In this document: one piece after another, positions 16,515 through 25,825 of the stretch
Layout: every line of letters begins with the position of its first letter
Position numbering within the stretch: position 1 is the first letter of the stretch
Source: Janibacter massiliensis
GTDB lineage: Bacteria; Actinomycetota; Actinomycetes; Actinomycetales; Dermatophilaceae
Length of the DNA: 64,000 nt
NCBI RefSeq assembly: GCF_900289115.1
Contig: NZ_LT985196.1
Coordinates: 1,887,752-1,951,751, forward strand
Reading direction: 5' to 3'
Program-made: the position numbers and the translations under genes
The notes under the pieces: generated by a model
What the model was told of the DNA's origin: nothing
The model's database searches: none
Seen by the model: only the letters and a program-made list of their open reading frames with translations

Positions 16515-18230
16515 TCAGCGCCGCTTCAGCCGGGCGGCGACGTCGGCCCGGACGTCCTTGTGCAGCACCTTGCCGATCGCCGAGCGCGGCAGGTCCTCGA
16601 CGACGACCGCGTCGCGCGGGACCTTGTAGCCCGCGAGGTGCTCGCGGGCGTGCGCGCGCAGTACGGCGACGTCGAGGTCGTGACCGTCGGCCAGGACGAC
16701 CGCAGCGACGACGTCCTCGCTCCCCGCCGTGCCCGGGAGACCGACGACGGCGACGTCCTCGACGCTGGAATGGGTCCGCAGCACGTCCTCGACCTCGGAC
16801 GGGTGGACATTGAACCCGCCGGTGATGATGAGGTCCTTGAGCCGGTCGACGATCGTGACGAACCCTGCCGCATCGATCGTTGCGACGTCCCCGGTTCGCA
16901 GCCACCCGTCGCCCAGCAGGACGCGCTCGGTCTCCTCCGGACGGTTCCAGTAGCCGACGAAGACCTGCGGACCCCGCACGAGCAGCTCCCCCGGCTCCCC
17001 CGTCGGTCGGTCCGTCGACGGGTCCTCGGGGTCGACGACTCGGACCTCCGTCGACGGGAAGGGAACGCCGACCGAACCCGGCCGGCGGGTCGGTCCGACG
17101 GGGTTGCCGACGGTGATCGGCGAGGTCTCCGTCATCCCGTACCCCTCGACGAGCGTCCCTCCCGAGAGCCGCTCGAACCGCTCGACCAGCTCGGGCGGGA
17201 GCGGCATGGCGCCGGAGAGCCCCCAGCGGATGGAGGTGAGATCGACGCGGCCCTCCTCGGCCGCCCGGGCGAGCTGGTCGTAGATCGGCGGTACACCGGG
17301 CAGGAAGGTGGCGGGCCGCCGACCCATCGCCTCGATGACCTGGTCCACGTCGAAGCGCGGGAAGAGGACGGTGCACGCCCCCACCCGCACCGCGGACAGG
17401 ATGCACAGCATGACGCCGTAGGCGTGGAACATCGGGAGGATCCCGTAGAAGACCTCCTCGCCGTGCCGCAGCTCCGGCACCCAGGCCGCGCTCTGCTCCA
17501 CGTTCGCGGCGAGGTTGCGGTGGGTGAGCATCGCTGCCTTCGGCACGCCCGTCGTGCCACCCGTGTAGAGCAGCACCGCGACGTCCTCACCGGTGGCCCG
17601 GGCCTCGAGCGGCGAGGTGTCGCGCACCGCAGCGACGACCCGGTGCCACGGCGTGCCGACGCTCGTCCGGGCCGTCAGTGCCGCACGCGTCCGACGCGCC
17701 GCAGGCACCGGGAGCCGCAGCGCCCACCGCTTCGTGCGCGGCAGGTCACGCGTCACGTCGACGGTGAGGACCTGCAGCCCCTCGACGGGCATCGACGCGA
17801 TGACGTCGGCGAGCTTGTCCCAGACGATGGCCACCCGGGCACCGTGGTCGGTGAAGGTGTGCTCGAGCTCGTCGTGGGTGTAGAGCGGGTTGAGCTCGAC
17901 GGCGATGGCGCCGACCTCGACGACGGCGTAGAACGCGACGACGGCCTGCGGGCACGACGGCAGGGCGATGGCGACCCGGTCACCCTTCCCGACCCCGAGG
18001 TCGAGCAGGGCGCGCGCCGCCCGGTGCACCTCGTCGGCCAGCTTCTCGTACGTCGTCACCGACCCGTAGAAGTCGATCGCCGGGTGCGACCCGTGCCGGT
18101 CGACCGCCTGCCGCAGCACGTCCCCGAGCGAGACCTCGGGGACGTCGACGCGGGCGGGAACCCCCGGCGGGTACTGCGCGACCCACACCGGGTCGGAGTC
18201 GTACCGGTCGGGCGGGGTCGTCACGGTCAT
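16515..18230 (-). CDS. long-chain fatty-acid-CoA ligase (FadD-like)
   Basis: A 571-residue AMP-forming synthetase that activates fatty acids to acyl-CoA. The AMP-binding core motifs are present: LLYTGGTTGVPKAAMLTHRN, EGYGMTETSP, WLRTGDVATID, VDRLKDLIITGGFNVHPSEV and the C-terminal catalytic lysine region PRSAIGKVLHKD. The start is the ATG at 18230, preceded at seven bases by TAGCGT, so a leaderless mRNA is likely. It is divergent from the mutarotase gene with 60 bases between starts. Chain-length preference cannot be told from the sequence. Confidence 0.92.
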   Translation of the reverse strand: MTVTTPPDRYDSDPVWVAQYPPGVPARVDVPEVSLGDVLRQAVDRHGSHPAIDFYGSVTTYEKLADEVHRAARALLDLGVGKGDRVAIALPSCPQAVVAFYAVVEVGAIAVELNPLYTHDELEHTFTDHGARVAIVWDKLADVIASMPVEGLQVLTVDVTRDLPRTKRWALRLPVPAARRTRAALTARTSVGTPWHRVVAAVRDTSPLEARATGEDVAVLLYTGGTTGVPKAAMLTHRNLAANVEQSAAWVPELRHGEEVFYGILPMFHAYGVMLCILSAVRVGACTVLFPRFDVDQVIEAMGRRPATFLPGVPPIYDQLARAAEEGRVDLTSIRWGLSGAMPLPPELVERFERLSGGTLVEGYGMTETSPITVGNPVGPTRRPGSVGVPFPSTEVRVVDPEDPSTDRPTGEPGELLVRGPQVFVGYWNRPEETERVLLGDGWLRTGDVATIDAAGFVTIVDRLKDLIITGGFNVHPSEVEDVLRTHSSVEDVAVVGLPGTAGSEDVVAAVVLADGHDLDVAVLRAHAREHLAGYKVPRDAVVVEDLPRSAIGKVLHKDVRADVAARLKRR

Positions 18231-18237
18231 GCTGCCG

Positions 18238-18243
18238 ACGCTA
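18238..18243 (-). promoter_or_regulatory. -10 box (TAGCGT) for the acyl-CoA synthetase gene
   Basis: On the minus strand TAGCGT lies 7 bases before the ATG at 18230; no SD is present. Confidence 0.55.
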
Positions 18244-18290
18244 GCCGGTGCCGGTGGCACCACCGACGAGCGCCCTGCGAGAGTGGCGGC

Positions 18291-19163
18291 ATGGACCTCA
18301 CCCAGCTGCCGGCGGGCGTCACCGCCGTCGCCGACCACGGCCTGCCCGCGTTCGCCGTCGACACCCCGGCGTGCACGGCGACCGTCCACCTCCACGGCGC
18401 CCACGTCACCGCGTGGACCCCGGAGGGGTCCGCCCCCGTCCTGTACCTCAGCCCGGAGGCCCGCTTCTCCCCCGGGACCGCGATCCGTGGTGGCGTGCCG
18501 ATCTGCTTCCCGTGGTTCGGGCCCGGCCGGGACGGCGACCTCTCCCCCAGCCACGGCCCGGTCCGGCTCACCGAGTGGGAGCCGCTCGACGTGCAGCGCG
18601 ACGGTGACGACGTTCGACTCACCTTCGGCCTCACCGCGCCGGTCGCTCGTTCGATCGCGCCCGACGCCCCCTACCCGGCCGTCGGCCTGTCCTACGTCGT
18701 CACGCTCGGGCGGGAGCTCGACCTCGCCCTGACGATCCACGCGCTCGCCGACGCCGACGTCGAGGCCGCGTTGCACACCTACCTCGCCGTGGAGGACGTG
18801 CGGACGACCTCGATCGCCGGGCTCGAGGGAGCCAGCTATCTCGACAAGGTGACCGGCGACGAGACGGGCCCGCAGGAGGGCGCCGTGCGGTTCGCGGGCG
18901 AGACCGACCGCGTGTACGACGCCTCCGGCACGGTCGCCCTCGACGACGGTGCGCGTCGGCTCGAGGTCTCCTCCGAGGGCGGGACGAAGACGGTCGTGTG
19001 GAACCCGTGGTCGGAGAAGGCTGCGAGCATGGGTGACCTGCCCGACGACGCGTGGACCCGGTTCGTGTGCATCGAGACAGCGGCCGTGCACGACGGCCCG
19101 ATCGTCGTGCCGGCCGGCGCGCAGCACACCCTCCGCCAGCGGATCAACCCGACCGCGGTCTGA
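18291..19163 (+). CDS. D-hexose-6-phosphate mutarotase (aldose 1-epimerase superfamily, YeaD-like)
   Basis: A 290-residue protein of the galactose-mutarotase fold, in the YeaD branch that interconverts anomers of hexose 6-phosphates. Visible family motifs are VHLHGAHVTAWTPEG, IRGGVPICFPWFGPG, SHGPVRLTEWEPL, ALHTYLAVEDVRTTSI and CIETAAVHDGPIVV, which carry the His and Glu expected in the active site. The ATG at 18291 fits the family N terminus. The next gene, a methyltransferase, starts 52 bases downstream and probably has its own promoter. Confidence 0.88.
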   Translation: MDLTQLPAGVTAVADHGLPAFAVDTPACTATVHLHGAHVTAWTPEGSAPVLYLSPEARFSPGTAIRGGVPICFPWFGPGRDGDLSPSHGPVRLTEWEPLDVQRDGDDVRLTFGLTAPVARSIAPDAPYPAVGLSYVVTLGRELDLALTIHALADADVEAALHTYLAVEDVRTTSIAGLEGASYLDKVTGDETGPQEGAVRFAGETDRVYDASGTVALDDGARRLEVSSEGGTKTVVWNPWSEKAASMGDLPDDAWTRFVCIETAAVHDGPIVVPAGAQHTLRQRINPTAV

Positions 19164-19215
19164 ACCCGGCCTGACCCAGACCTCGTTCGCGGCCCGGCTC
19201 TGGGACGATTCTCCG

Positions 19216-20385
19216 GTGCCGACCGCCCCCGAGACCCGCTCCGTCGGGATCCCGTGCGGGTACTTCGACGCCGGGACCTGCCGCTCCTGCACCTGGCTCC
19301 CCTTGGACCTCCCCACCCAGCTCGAACGGAAGCAGTCGGCGGTCGCGACAGCCCTCGCCGCGCACGTCGGCCCCGGTGCCTGGGAGCCGCCGCACCCGTC
19401 GCGCCCGTCGGGCTTCCGGAACAAGGCGAAGCTCGTCGTCGGCGGACGCCGTGGCGCGGTGACGCTCGGGATCCTCGACGGCGACGGGCTCGGGGTCGAC
19501 CTGCGTGACTGCCCGATCCACGACCCCGTCATCGCCGACGCCATCCCCCGCCTGGCCGCGGCGATCGACGAGCTCGGCCTGACGCCGTACGACGTGGCTC
19601 GACGCACGGGCGAGCTCAAGCACCTCCTGCTCACCGTCTCCCCCGACGGCGAGCTCATGGCCCGGTTCGTCCTCCGGTCCGAGGGGCAGCTCCGTCGCCT
19701 CGAGGCCGCCGTCCCCGATCTCCTCGCCGCCGTCCCCGGGCTGCGGGTGGTCACCGCGAACCTCCAGCCGGCCCACGCCGCGATCCTCGAGGGTGAGCAG
19801 GAACGCGTGCTCAGCGACGCCGACCACCTGCCGATGCGGCTGCCGTCGGCGGCGTTGCGCCTGGGCCCGCGCAGCTTCTTCCAGACGAACACCGCGGTCG
19901 CCGCCGAGCTGTACCGGACGGCCACCGAGTGGGCGACGGCTACGGCACCCAGCTCGCTGTGGGACCTCTACTGCGGCGTCGGAGGCTTCGCCCTGCACGC
20001 CGCCGTCGCCCCGGCCCGACCCGCGCGGGTCCTCGGGATCGAGCTCTCCCCCGAGGCCATCGAGGCCGCCCGCGCGACGGCCGCCGGTCTCGGGGCGGAG
20101 GCGGAGGTCCGGTTCGTCGCCGCCGACGCGGCCACCGCCACGGCCGAGCACGGTCGGCCCGACGTGCTCGTCGTCAACCCGCCCCGACGCGGGATCGGCG
20201 CGGCGCTCACGACCTGGATCGAGGACGTGGCCGTGCCGCACGTCGTCTACAGCAGCTGCAACCCGACGACCCTCGCCCGCGACGTGGCCGAGCTCCCTTC
20301 GTACCGAGTCGAGCGGGCCCGCCTCTTCGACATGTTCCCCCACACGGCGCACGCAGAGGTCCTCGTCCACCTCGCCCGGACCTAG
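19216..20385 (+). CDS. rlmC: 23S rRNA (uracil-C5)-methyltransferase, RlmC/RumB type
   Basis: A 389-residue SAM-dependent methyltransferase of the TrmA/RumA/RumB family. The iron-sulfur cluster cysteines are at the N terminus (PCGYFDAGTCRSCTWL), the RlmC arrangement with no TRAM domain before it. The catalytic part has FRNKAKLVV, GPRSFFQTN, the SAM-binding DLYCGVGGFALHAAV, VVNPPRRGIG and the nucleophile in YSSCNPTTLARDV. RlmC methylates U747 of E. coli 23S rRNA; actinobacterial targets may differ. The GTG at 19216 is six bases after a weak -10-like GACGAT. The gene ends in a TAG stop. Confidence 0.85.
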   Translation: MPTAPETRSVGIPCGYFDAGTCRSCTWLPLDLPTQLERKQSAVATALAAHVGPGAWEPPHPSRPSGFRNKAKLVVGGRRGAVTLGILDGDGLGVDLRDCPIHDPVIADAIPRLAAAIDELGLTPYDVARRTGELKHLLLTVSPDGELMARFVLRSEGQLRRLEAAVPDLLAAVPGLRVVTANLQPAHAAILEGEQERVLSDADHLPMRLPSAALRLGPRSFFQTNTAVAAELYRTATEWATATAPSSLWDLYCGVGGFALHAAVAPARPARVLGIELSPEAIEAARATAAGLGAEAEVRFVAADAATATAEHGRPDVLVVNPPRRGIGAALTTWIEDVAVPHVVYSSCNPTTLARDVAELPSYRVERARLFDMFPHTAHAEVLVHLART

Positions 20386-20426
20386 GCTGAAGCAGTCCGT
20401 CCACCGACCACCCCGGGGAGATCCAC

Positions 20427-21422
20427 GTGCCACTGCCCAGCCAGCTCGAGGGACGCCTGCGCGTCCCCGTCGTCGCCGCCCCGATGTTCCTCGTGTCCGG
20501 GCCGGAGCTCGTCATCGAGACGTGCAAGGCGGGCGCGCTCGGCACGCTCCCCGCGCTCAACCAGAGGACGACCGCAGGGCTCGACGAGTGGCTCACCCGG
20601 ATCGACGAGGAGCTCGGCGCGACCCCGGGTTCCGCGCCCTACGGCGTCAACCTCATCGCGCACCGGACGAACCCGCGGCTGCAGGCCGACCTCGAGGTCA
20701 TCGTCGAGCACGAGGTTCCCCTCGTCATCACCTCGCTCGGCGCGGCCACCGAGGTCGTCGAGGCGGTCCACTCCTACGGCGGCCTCGTCTTCCACGACGT
20801 CACCGGGGTCGCCCACGCCCGCAAGGCCGCCGCCGTCGGCGTCGACGGCCTGATCCTCGTCTCCGCCGGTGCGGGCGGGCACGCGGGCAGCCTCAACCCG
20901 TTCGCGCTCATGGCAGAAGTCCGGCCGTGGTTCGAGGGCACGATCCTCCTGGCCGGGTGCCTCTCGACCGGGCGGGACGTCCTGGCTGCCCGCGCGATGG
21001 GCGCCGACCTCGCCTATCTCGGCACCCGCTTCATCGCGACGGAGGAGTCGATGGCCAGCGACGGGTACCGCGAGATGATCGTCGACGCCGGCGCGGCCGA
21101 CATCGTCTACACCCCGGCGATCTCGACGATCCCCGCGAACTTCCTTCGGGAGAGCATCGTCGCCGCGGGCCTGGACCCCGAGCACCTCGCCGAGCCGGAG
21201 AAGGTCGACCTCAGCCACGTGACCAACCCCCACGCAGAGGGCGAGGGTGGCGCCGTGCCGGCGAAGCCGACGAGCGAGGCGAAGGCGTGGCGCGACATCT
21301 GGTCAGCCGGCCAGGGCAGCGGCGCCATCGACGCGGTGCTGCCGGCGCGGGACCTCGTCGTCCGGCTCGCCGAGGAGTACGAGGCCGCCCGCGAGCAGCT
21401 GTGCGGCGGGGGCACCCGATGA
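20427..21422 (+). CDS. nitronate monooxygenase-like flavoprotein (NPD family)
   Basis: A 331-residue TIM-barrel FMN protein of the 2-nitropropane dioxygenase family. Visible elements are PVVAAPMFLVSGPELVIETC, HDVTGVAHARKAAAVGVDGL, the phosphate-binding VSAGAGGHAGSLNPFA and the loop ADLAYLGTRFIATEES. Members oxidise alkyl nitronates, but many NPD-like proteins have other or unknown substrates. A -10-like TAGGCT lies at about 20384, and GGGGAG precedes the GTG at 20427 by about eight bases, so this gene has a leadered mRNA. It overlaps the crotonase gene by 4 bases, so a shared acyl-CoA-related role is plausible. Confidence 0.8.
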   Translation: MPLPSQLEGRLRVPVVAAPMFLVSGPELVIETCKAGALGTLPALNQRTTAGLDEWLTRIDEELGATPGSAPYGVNLIAHRTNPRLQADLEVIVEHEVPLVITSLGAATEVVEAVHSYGGLVFHDVTGVAHARKAAAVGVDGLILVSAGAGGHAGSLNPFALMAEVRPWFEGTILLAGCLSTGRDVLAARAMGADLAYLGTRFIATEESMASDGYREMIVDAGAADIVYTPAISTIPANFLRESIVAAGLDPEHLAEPEKVDLSHVTNPHAEGEGGAVPAKPTSEAKAWRDIWSAGQGSGAIDAVLPARDLVVRLAEEYEAAREQLCGGGTR

Positions 21423-22339
21423 GCGGCCGCTTCCCCGCCCCGGCCATCGCGCCCGAGGACTTCGAGACGATCCGGTACGAGGTCACCGACGGCATCGCGA
21501 CCGTCACGCTCGCCCGCCCGGACGCGCTCAACGCGTTCACCGTCCGCATGGCAGACGAGCTCGAGTCCGTGTACCGGTACGTGGCCACCGACGACGAGGC
21601 CCGCGCGGTCGTCGTCACCGGCGAGGGCCGGGCGTTCTGCGCCGGGATGGACCTGTCGGTCGGGGGCAACGTCTTCGGGCTCGCGGAGGGCGTCGACCCC
21701 GGTATGGCCGAGGTGACGGAGGGGTTCCACGACCCGGCCGTCATCGAGGGGATCCGGGACACGGGGGGCCGCGTCTCGCTCGCCGCGTACGCATGCCCCA
21801 AGCCGATCATTGCCGCGATCAACGGCCCGGCCGTCGGGATCGGGGCGACCATGACCCTTCCGATGGATGCCCGGCTCATGTCGACGAAGGGCCGGATCGG
21901 GTTCGTCTTCGGCAAGATCGGGATCGTCCCGGAGGCGTGCAGCACGTGGTTCCTCCCCCGGATCGTCGGGCTGCCGACCGCGCTCGAGCTCGCCTACACC
22001 GGTGACATCGTGGACGCCACCCGGGCACTGGAGCTCGGTCTGGTCCGCTCCGTGCACGAGCCCGACGAGCTCCTCCCCGCGGCGTACGAGCTGGCCGCGC
22101 GGTTCACCCGGTACCGCTCCCCCGTCGGGATCGCTCTCACCCGCCAGATGATGTACCGCAACAGCGCCCAGCCCCACCCCGTCGAGGCGCACCGGGTGGA
22201 GTCCCTCGCGATGTGGTGGACGAGCTTCGGCGACGGCGAGGAGGGGGTCGCCTCCTTCCTCGAGAAGCGGGACCCGCTGTACACCTCCCGGGTGAGCCAG
22301 GACATGCCGCCGTTCCACCCTTGGCAGCGCGAGGACTGA
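21419..22339 (+). CDS. enoyl-CoA hydratase/isomerase family protein (crotonase)
   Basis: A 306-residue crotonase-fold protein. The oxyanion-hole and active-site segments are visible: [17 protein letters not shown], then [20 protein letters not shown], and [20 protein letters not shown], where the Glu is in a catalytic position. Members hydrate or isomerise enoyl-CoA thioesters; the precise substrate is not clear. The ATG overlaps the upstream stop as ATGA, and tdh starts 13 bases after its stop, so the whole run from 20427 to 24412 may be one transcript. It is longer than the usual 260 residues because of an insert near residues 80-110. Confidence 0.85.
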   Translation: MSGRFPAPAIAPEDFETIRYEVTDGIATVTLARPDALNAFTVRMADELESVYRYVATDDEARAVVVTGEGRAFCAGMDLSVGGNVFGLAEGVDPGMAEVTEGFHDPAVIEGIRDTGGRVSLAAYACPKPIIAAINGPAVGIGATMTLPMDARLMSTKGRIGFVFGKIGIVPEACSTWFLPRIVGLPTALELAYTGDIVDATRALELGLVRSVHEPDELLPAAYELAARFTRYRSPVGIALTRQMMYRNSAQPHPVEAHRVESLAMWWTSFGDGEEGVASFLEKRDPLYTSRVSQDMPPFHPWQRED

Positions 22340-22352
22340 GCAGGAGGTCACG

Positions 22353-23215
22353 GTGCGTGCGATCGTCAAGACCAGGCCCGGCCCGGGGCTGGAGATGACG
22401 GATGTCCAGGAGCCCGACTGCGGACCGCTCGACGTGCGCATCCGGGTCGCCCGCACCGGGCTCTGCGGCACGGACCTGCACCTCCAGGCGTGGGACGACT
22501 GGGCTGCCTCGACCGTCCGCGCCCCGTTGGTGCTCGGCCACGAGTTCTCGGGCACGGTGATCGAGGTCGGACGCGATGTCGAGGGGATCGAGGTCGGTGC
22601 GCTCGTCTCCGGTGAGGGGCACGTGGTCTGCGGCCGATGCCGGAACTGCCGCGCCGGGCGCCGTCACCTGTGCATCCCGACCGTCGGGATCGGGGTCAAC
22701 CGAGACGGGGCGTTCGCCGAGCAGGTGGTCGTCCCCGCGAGCAACGTATGGGTTCAGCACGCCGATATCGACCCCGACCTCGCCGCCGTGTTCGACCCGC
22801 TGGGCAATGCGACGCACACGGCCCTGTCCTTCCCCCTCGTGGGGGAGGACGTGGCCATCACCGGGGCCGGGCCCATCGGGGTGATGGCGACGGCCATCGC
22901 GCGGCACGCGGGCGCCCGTTTCATCGCCGTCAGTGACGTCTCGCCCGAGCGGCTCGAGCTGGCCCGCCGTGCCGGTGCCGACCACGTGGTCGACGCCCGG
23001 TCGTCCTCGCTCGGGGACGCCGTCACCGCGCTCGGCATGGCCGAGGGGTTCGCGACACCTGGTACGCGATGAGCGCGATGCTCTCCACGTCGCCCGAGCT
23101 ACGGACCGCCGTCACGTCCGTGATCACCCACCACGTCCCCGCCGACGACTGGCAGCAGGCCTTCGACATCGCCCGCTCCGGGCGGTGCGGCAAGGTCCTC
23201 ATCGACTGGAGCTGA
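22353..23215 (+). pseudogene. tdh: L-threonine 3-dehydrogenase, broken by an out-of-frame internal deletion
   Basis: The first 233 codons from GTG 22353 read as Tdh: the catalytic zinc Cys in [31 protein letters not shown], the structural zinc cysteines in [15 protein letters not shown] and the NAD-binding [15 protein letters not shown]. After GMAEGF the frame runs into a stop at 23070. The true C terminus resumes in another frame at 23054 ([16 protein letters not shown] to ARSGRCGKVLIDWS, stop 23213-23215). Compared with E. coli Tdh as recalled, about 59 residues between GF and the TWY segment are missing, so about 175 bases were lost with a frameshift. AGGAGGT lies upstream of the start. 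The partner gene kbl follows 6 bases later. Confidence 0.9.
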
Positions 23216-23221
23216 GCACCC

Positions 23222-24412
23222 GTGTACACGATCAAGAACGAGCTGACCGCCGCCCTGGCCGAGATCGAGAACGCAGGGTTGACGAAGCGGGAGCGCCTGC
23301 TGACGACACCGCAGGGCTCCCATGTCACGACGACGACGGGCGAGGCGCTGAACTTCTGCGCCAACAACTACCTGGGGCTCGCCGACCACCCCGCCGTCGT
23401 CGCCGCCGCGAAGGACGCGCTCGACGAGCTCGGCTTCGGCATGGCGAGCGTCCGGTTCATCTGCGGGACGCAGGAGCAGCACACGCTGCTCGAGCGAGAG
23501 CTGTCGGAGTTCCTCGGGACGGAGGACACGATTCTCTACAGCAGCTGCTTCGACGCGAACGGCGGCGTATTCGAGGTGCTCTGCGGCGAGGGTGACGCGA
23601 TCGTCTCCGACGAGCTCAACCACGCGTCAATCATCGACGGCGTGCGCCTGTCAAGGGCCACGCGCTACCGGTACCGCAACGCGGACATGGACGACCTGCG
23701 CGCACAGCTCGAGAGGATGCGTGGAGACGGGGCGAACCGGGTCCTCATCGCCACCGATGGCGTCTTCTCCATGGACGGTTCGATCGCGCCGCTGCGCGAG
23801 ATCTGCGACCTCGCCGAGGAGTTCGGCGCCCTCGTGCTCGTCGACGACTCCCACGCGACGGGGTTCGTCGGCCCGACCGGACGCGGCACCCCCGAGGCCT
23901 GCGGGGTGCAGGACCGCGTCGACATCGTCACCGGAACGCTCGGGAAGGCGCTGGGCGGCGCGTCCGGCGGCTTCGTCAGCGGCCACCGGGAGATCGTCGC
24001 GCTCCTTCGCCAGCGGAGCCGGCCCTACCTGTTCTCGAACGCCGTCGCCCCGTCGGTCGTCGCCGGGTCCAGGGCCGCCCTTCGGATCGCCCGGGTCTCC
24101 GACGATGCCCGCGCCACGCTGCGCCGCAACACCGAGCTGTTCCGTCGTCTCATGACCGAGGCGGGGTTCGACCTGCTGCCCGGGCAGCACCCGATCACGC
24201 CCGTCATGTTCCCGGGCGATGAGGGGGCGCGGCAGGCCGGCACGATCGCGGAAGCGATGCTCCGCCGAGGCGTCTACGTCGTCGCGTTCTCTTTCCCGGT
24301 CGTGCCGCACGCGCGGGCACGCATCCGGGTGCAGCTGAGCGCTGCGCACTCCGAGGAGGACGTGCGCGCGTGCGTCGCGTCCTTCGTCGCGTCCCGGGAC
24401 GAGGTGGCCTGA
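23222..24412 (+). CDS. kbl: glycine C-acetyltransferase (2-amino-3-ketobutyrate CoA ligase)
   Basis: A 396-residue PLP enzyme that cleaves 2-amino-3-ketobutyrate with CoA into glycine and acetyl-CoA, the second step after threonine dehydrogenase. Alpha-oxoamine-synthase motifs are visible: [45 protein letters not shown] and the PLP-lysine segment [18 protein letters not shown]. The gene is full length. With tdh broken just upstream, it would have to work on ketobutyrate from another source or run in the biosynthetic direction. Its last 60 bases are repeated 577 bases downstream. Confidence 0.93.
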   Translation: MYTIKNELTAALAEIENAGLTKRERLLTTPQGSHVTTTTGEALNFCANNYLGLADHPAVVAAAKDALDELGFGMASVRFICGTQEQHTLLERELSEFLGTEDTILYSSCFDANGGVFEVLCGEGDAIVSDELNHASIIDGVRLSRATRYRYRNADMDDLRAQLERMRGDGANRVLIATDGVFSMDGSIAPLREICDLAEEFGALVLVDDSHATGFVGPTGRGTPEACGVQDRVDIVTGTLGKALGGASGGFVSGHREIVALLRQRSRPYLFSNAVAPSVVAGSRAALRIARVSDDARATLRRNTELFRRLMTEAGFDLLPGQHPITPVMFPGDEGARQAGTIAEAMLRRGVYVVAFSFPVVPHARARIRVQLSAAHSEEDVRACVASFVASRDEVA

Positions 24413-24424
24413 GACGAGGTTCTC
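24351..24424 (+). repeat. direct repeat, copy 1 (kbl 3' end)
   Basis: 74 bases covering the last 20 codons of kbl and 12 bases beyond. It matches 24928-25001 with 7 mismatches and no gaps. Confidence 0.9.
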
Positions 24425-24454
24425 GCGCTGCTGGGCTGGCTGCGAGCCTGGCGC

Positions 24455-24889
24455 TCAGGCGTTGAGATATGCCTCGACGCGCTCACTCGCGCGCTGCAGC
24501 ACCTCGCGTTCCACGTCGAAGAGCAGCCAGGTCAGGCACGGGTACGGGTCGTCACCGGTCCATGAGCTGCGTGCCTCGATCGCCAGCAGGTGCGGGTTGG
24601 CGCCCCGCTGCTGCGCGATCTCGAGCACGAGCTCCGGGGAACGGTCGCCGCCGAGCTGCACGCTGCGCGGCACCCCCTCCGTGCGCAGCTCTGCAGCGAA
24701 GCGCCGCAGGTCGTCCTCGGTGTGCGTGCCCTTGAGAGTGCCGCTCCACGGGTGGGCCTCGACGGCGATCTCGGTATCGTGCAGCCACGGGGCACCGCCG
24801 CGCCGCGCGCTGATCGCCAGCCGCGACCCGCCAGCGCCCAGTGTGAGCAGCAGGCAGCCATCTGCCGCCCGATCAGGAGTGGGAGCCAT
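24455..24889 (-). CDS. protein of unknown function inside a duplicated kbl end
   Basis: A 144-residue protein I do not recognise. It is predicted to be soluble with no signal peptide. The N half looks beta-rich (CLLLTLGAGGSRLAISA, then TEIAVEAHPWSGTLKG) and the C half has helices (TEDDLRRFAAELRTEG and REVLQRASERVEAYL). The size and beta-then-helix layout recall small immunity-type proteins of polymorphic toxin systems, but no toxin gene is nearby, and this is only a guess. It is transcribed against its neighbours and lies exactly between two direct repeats of the kbl 3' end, which suggests it was inserted as a small cassette. The start is the ATG at 24889. Confidence 0.65.
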   Translation of the reverse strand: MAPTPDRAADGCLLLTLGAGGSRLAISARRGGAPWLHDTEIAVEAHPWSGTLKGTHTEDDLRRFAAELRTEGVPRSVQLGGDRSPELVLEIAQQRGANPHLLAIEARSSWTGDDPYPCLTWLLFDVEREVLQRASERVEAYLNA

Positions 24890-24927
24890 GTGGGTAGTAC
24901 ACCCGGCCGCCCGAGGCCGGGTCCAAT

Positions 24928-25001
24928 CCGCGGAGGACGTGCGCGCGTGTGTGGCGGCCTTCGTCGCGTCCCGGGTCGAGGTGGCCTGAGATGACGTTCT
25001 C
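24928..25001 (+). repeat. direct repeat, copy 2 (kbl 3'-end remnant)
   Basis: This copy still encodes [20 protein letters not shown] and a stop in the kbl frame, then runs straight into the start of the DUF1028 gene at 24991. It therefore looks like the original kbl-DUF1028 junction. Confidence 0.9.
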
Positions 25002-25821
25002 CATCGTGGCGCGGGTCGGTGACGCGTACGGCGTGGCGGTCGCCAGCAAGTTCCCCGCCGTGGGGGCGATGGTCCCGGCGGCGCGGGTCGGGGTCGGCGC
25101 GGTGGCGACGCAGTCGTTCGCGCGGATCTCGTACAAGGAGGACGGGCTCGCGCTGCTCGCGCAGGGGCACGACGCCGCCGAGACGGTGCGCCGGCTGACC
25201 TCGACCGACGAGCACGCGGCCGAGCGGCAGGTCGGGGTTGTCGGGGTCGACAGCCAGGCGACCTTCACCGGGGGGTCGTGCATGGACTGGGCCGGCGGCG
25301 TCGCGGGGGGCGACGACGAGTCCGGCTACGCGATCCAGGGCAACATCCTCGCCGGCGCCGAGGTCGTCGACGCGATGGAGCGAGCGTGGCTCACCACGGC
25401 GGGAGCGCCCCTGCCCCGACGTCTCCTGGCCGCGCTGCTCGCCGGGGACGCCGCCGGGGGCGACCGCCGCGGTCGGCAGGGTGCCGCGCTGATCGCCGTC
25501 CAGGCCGGGACGGGCTACGACCACGCGGGAGTCCTTGCGGACCTGAGGGTCGACGACCACCCGGAGGCGCCGCGCGAGCTGGAGCGGCTGCTGGACCTGC
25601 ACGAGCTCATCAGCGGTCCCCCGGAGGACGTCGCCCCGCTCGTCGGGGACCTCGCCGCGGAGGTCGCAGAGCGGCTGACCCGGTTGGGCCACCCGGCGAC
25701 CGCCGATGACGCCGAGCGTGCTCTCGAGGCGTGGGCCGGGGTGGAGAACTACGAGATGCGGCTGGCCCCCGGCGGGATCGACGCCCGGGTGCTTCGAGCG
25801 TTGCGCGAGGCGACGGCCTGA
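24991..25821 (+). CDS. DUF1028 family (putative Ntn-hydrolase)
   Basis: A 276-residue protein matching the DUF1028 family, predicted Ntn-hydrolase-fold enzymes. The N terminus MTFSIVARVGDAYGVAVASK and the segments VGVGAVATQSFARISYK and GYAIQGNILAGAEVVDAM are characteristic; the mature nucleophile would be a Thr or Ser near the N terminus. The C-terminal third is acidic and probably helical. No substrate is known for the family. The start ATG lies 2 bases after the stop of the kbl-end copy 2, consistent with former operon linkage to kbl. Confidence 0.82.
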   Translation: MTFSIVARVGDAYGVAVASKFPAVGAMVPAARVGVGAVATQSFARISYKEDGLALLAQGHDAAETVRRLTSTDEHAAERQVGVVGVDSQATFTGGSCMDWAGGVAGGDDESGYAIQGNILAGAEVVDAMERAWLTTAGAPLPRRLLAALLAGDAAGGDRRGRQGAALIAVQAGTGYDHAGVLADLRVDDHPEAPRELERLLDLHELISGPPEDVAPLVGDLAAEVAERLTRLGHPATADDAERALEAWAGVENYEMRLAPGGIDARVLRALREATA

Positions 25822-25825
25822 GCCC

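Noticed and set aside
16560-18290. A long plus-strand open frame opposite the acyl-CoA synthetase, joined to the mutarotase
   Set aside because: The first part is the shadow of a gene with all AMP-binding motifs; only the part from 18291 resembles a real protein.
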